Below are positions 6,041 through 6,055 of a stretch of 6,055 nt of DNA, piece by piece (positions within the stretch are counted from its first letter, which is position 1; each line of letters begins with the position of its first letter). The notes under the pieces were generated by a model that was not told where the DNA came from, did no database searches, and saw only the letters and a program-made list of their open reading frames with translations. Source of the DNA: Burkholderiales bacterium (GTDB lineage: Bacteria; Pseudomonadota; Gammaproteobacteria; Burkholderiales; Usitatibacteraceae); the NCBI GenBank assembly GCA_014378085.1, contig JACMOJ010000033.1, forward strand, positions 1 to 6,055, given 5' to 3'. The position numbers and the translations under genes were made by a program.

Positions 6041-6055
6041 GCCCTCGCGTCCCCC

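Overview
The window carries one minus-strand block of cell-envelope genes that looks like the export end of an exopolysaccharide (EPS) cluster from a Gram-negative bacterium. All recognised products have signal peptides, membrane segments or outer-membrane architecture. The intermediate GC content and the domain types would suit a beta- or gammaproteobacterium, but I cannot name a genus.

Layout in transcription order (right to left): a beta-barrel outer-membrane protein (5656-4424); a short single-SLBB polysaccharide export protein (4309-3707); a Wzc-type polysaccharide co-polymerase fused to a BY-type tyrosine autokinase (3697-1394); a secreted or membrane-anchored TPR-like protein (1394-681); and the first 205 residues of a secreted FecR-domain protein (616-1, cut by the window edge). 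The last four are tightly packed, with gaps of 9 bases, a 1-base TGATG overlap and 64 bases, so they are probably one transcript. A 113-base gap with a perfect 10-bp inverted repeat separates the barrel gene from the rest.

Working model: the autokinase sets chain length and drives polymer through the periplasm. The export protein forms the periplasmic/outer-membrane conduit. The barrel protein sits in the outer membrane beside it, and the TPR-like protein is an accessory periplasmic factor. The order barrel - export - kinase - TPR-like matches, from memory, vpsM-vpsN-vpsO-vpsP of the Vibrio vps-II cluster and the related EpsL/EpsE/kinase sets of exosortase-associated EPS clusters. The FecR-domain protein in the next position is the least expected part.

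The right 399 bases (5657-6055) hold no gene I can support. They contain an AT-rich leader that probably carries the promoter, a 12-bp palindrome, a gene-like but broken stretch, and a 21-base C run near the window end that is probably an assembly or sequencing artefact. I see no tRNA, rRNA, CRISPR array or complete mobile element. No feature here is convincingly a new system; the most unusual points are the FecR protein and the inverted-repeat gap.
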